Assembly: GCA_029856615.1 (NCBI GenBank)
Contig: JAHKLF010000119.1
Location: forward strand, 1-5,282
Direction of reading: 5' to 3'
DNA length: 5,282 nt
From: Candidatus Njordarchaeota archaeon
GTDB taxonomy: Archaea; Asgardarchaeota; Njordarchaeia; Njordarchaeales; Njordarchaeaceae
A model generated the notes under the pieces. It worked only from the letters and a program-made list of their open reading frames with translations, made no database searches and was not told where the DNA came from. Each line of letters starts with the position of its first letter. The stretch's first letter is position 1. Shown here in pieces: positions 4,656-5,282 of the stretch. Position numbers and translations under genes: made by a program.

Positions 4656-5282
4656 ATGGGTAAAAGAATAAGAGCACAAAGAATAGGAAGAGGATCCTCA
4701 GTATACAGAGCACCACCATTAACGAGAGTAGCAGACGTAAAAATACCTGACTGGCCAGAAGCAATGAAAGACGTAGTAAGAGGAACAGTAATAAAACTCT
4801 ACAAAGAACCAGGAAGATACGCACCTCTAGCATTAGTGAAATTCCAAAGAGCAAACGGAGCAATAGAAAAGATATGGCTAATAGCGTCAGAGGGAATATA
4901 CACAGGAAAAGAAATACAAATAGGTGAAAACGCAACACTCGACATAGGAAATGCACTACCATTAAGAAAAATCCCAGAGGGAATACCAGTATATAACATA
5001 GAAATAACACCCGGAGACGGAGGAAAAATAGCACGAGCAGCAGGAACATACGCAGTAGTAAGAGCACACATACCAACAACGCAAGAAACAGAATTACTCA
5101 TAGGGAAAAGATCAATAAGAATAAACTGGGACTGCAGAGCACAAATAGGAATCGCAGCAGGAACAGGAAAAGACGAACTACCACTAGTAAAAGCAGGAAA
5201 CGCTTACCATAAATGGAAAGTAAAAGCACACAAATGGCCACGAACACGTGGAGTTGCAATGAACGCAGTAGATCATCCGTTC
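4656..5282 (+). CDS. rplB: 50S ribosomal protein L2 (uL2), archaeal type, 3' end cut by window edge
   Basis: Large-subunit ribosomal protein uL2, which binds 23S rRNA near the peptidyl transferase centre. The 209 visible codons open with MGKRIRAQRIGRGSSVYRAP, typical of archaeal L2, then carry EITPGDGGKIARAAGTYA (about 127-144), the block NWDCRAQIGIAAGTGK...PLVKAGNAYHKWK, and RTRGVAMNAVDHPF at the edge. The universally conserved His of the VDHP motif is present, and the following GGG loop lies outside the window. The start ATG has GGTGAT (4646-4651) with a 4-nt spacer. S6e ends 41 nt upstream and I see no clear TATA box between, so co-transcription is likely. L2 would normally follow L23 in the archaeal L3-L4-L23-L2-S19 cluster, which makes the S6e neighbour unusual. 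Confidence 0.97.
   Translation, partial: MGKRIRAQRIGRGSSVYRAPPLTRVADVKIPDWPEAMKDVVRGTVIKLYKEPGRYAPLALVKFQRANGAIEKIWLIASEGIYTGKEIQIGENATLDIGNALPLRKIPEGIPVYNIEITPGDGGKIARAAGTYAVVRAHIPTTQETELLIGKRSIRINWDCRAQIGIAAGTGKDELPLVKAGNAYHKWKVKAHKWPRTRGVAMNAVDHPF

Noticed and set aside
4394..5101. Long open frames on the minus strand opposite S6e and L2
   Set aside because: They are Leu/Phe/Ser-rich low-complexity translations produced by the T-poor sense strand and contradict clear ribosomal protein genes.

Overview
This is an AT-rich archaeal chromosome segment packed with information-processing genes. The evidence for an archaeon is strong: an archaeal-type ribosomal protein S2, the RNA polymerase subunit N/Rpb10, a zinc-ribbon MBF1, ribosomal protein S6e (absent from bacteria), an archaeal-type L2 ending in the VDHPF form, GGTGA-type ribosome binding sites 4-7 nt from start codons, and TTTAAA-like TATA boxes. 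An ESCRT-III (Snf7/CdvB-like) gene narrows this to lineages with the Cdv/ESCRT machinery (TACK or Asgard-related). The purine-rich coding strands suggest, but do not prove, a thermophile. I cannot name the species.

Layout from left to right. (1) A leftward operon, rpoN then rpsB (3 nt apart); rpsB runs off the left edge near its 3' end. (2) Diverging from it, a rightward two-gene unit: an ESCRT-III-like coiled-coil protein with an acidic tail and an LPEIP (MIM2-like) motif, overlapped out of frame by a protein with a helical N-terminus and two predicted winged-helix domains. (3) A convergent leftward MBF1 gene that overlaps the end of the winged-helix gene by 12 nt. (4) Diverging from MBF1, a rightward series: a short-LID adenylate kinase, a single-ACT-domain protein (4-nt ATGA overlap), then after a 99-nt gap with its own promoter and a striking GC-rich hairpin, an S6e with a long uncharacterised C-terminal extension, and L2, which runs off the right edge.

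How they may work together: rpoN/rpsB and S6e/L2 make transcription and ribosome components, MBF1 is a TBP/ribosome-linked factor, and adenylate kinase supplies the adenylate pool. The outlier is the ESCRT-III/tandem-winged-helix pair, which looks like a compact membrane-remodelling or cell-division module. The two parts most worth a second look are that pair and the S6e locus, with its leader hairpin, core insertion, C-terminal extension and unusual position next to L2.

I saw no tRNA, rRNA, CRISPR array, insertion sequence or attachment site. No gene-free stretch exceeds about 120 nt.
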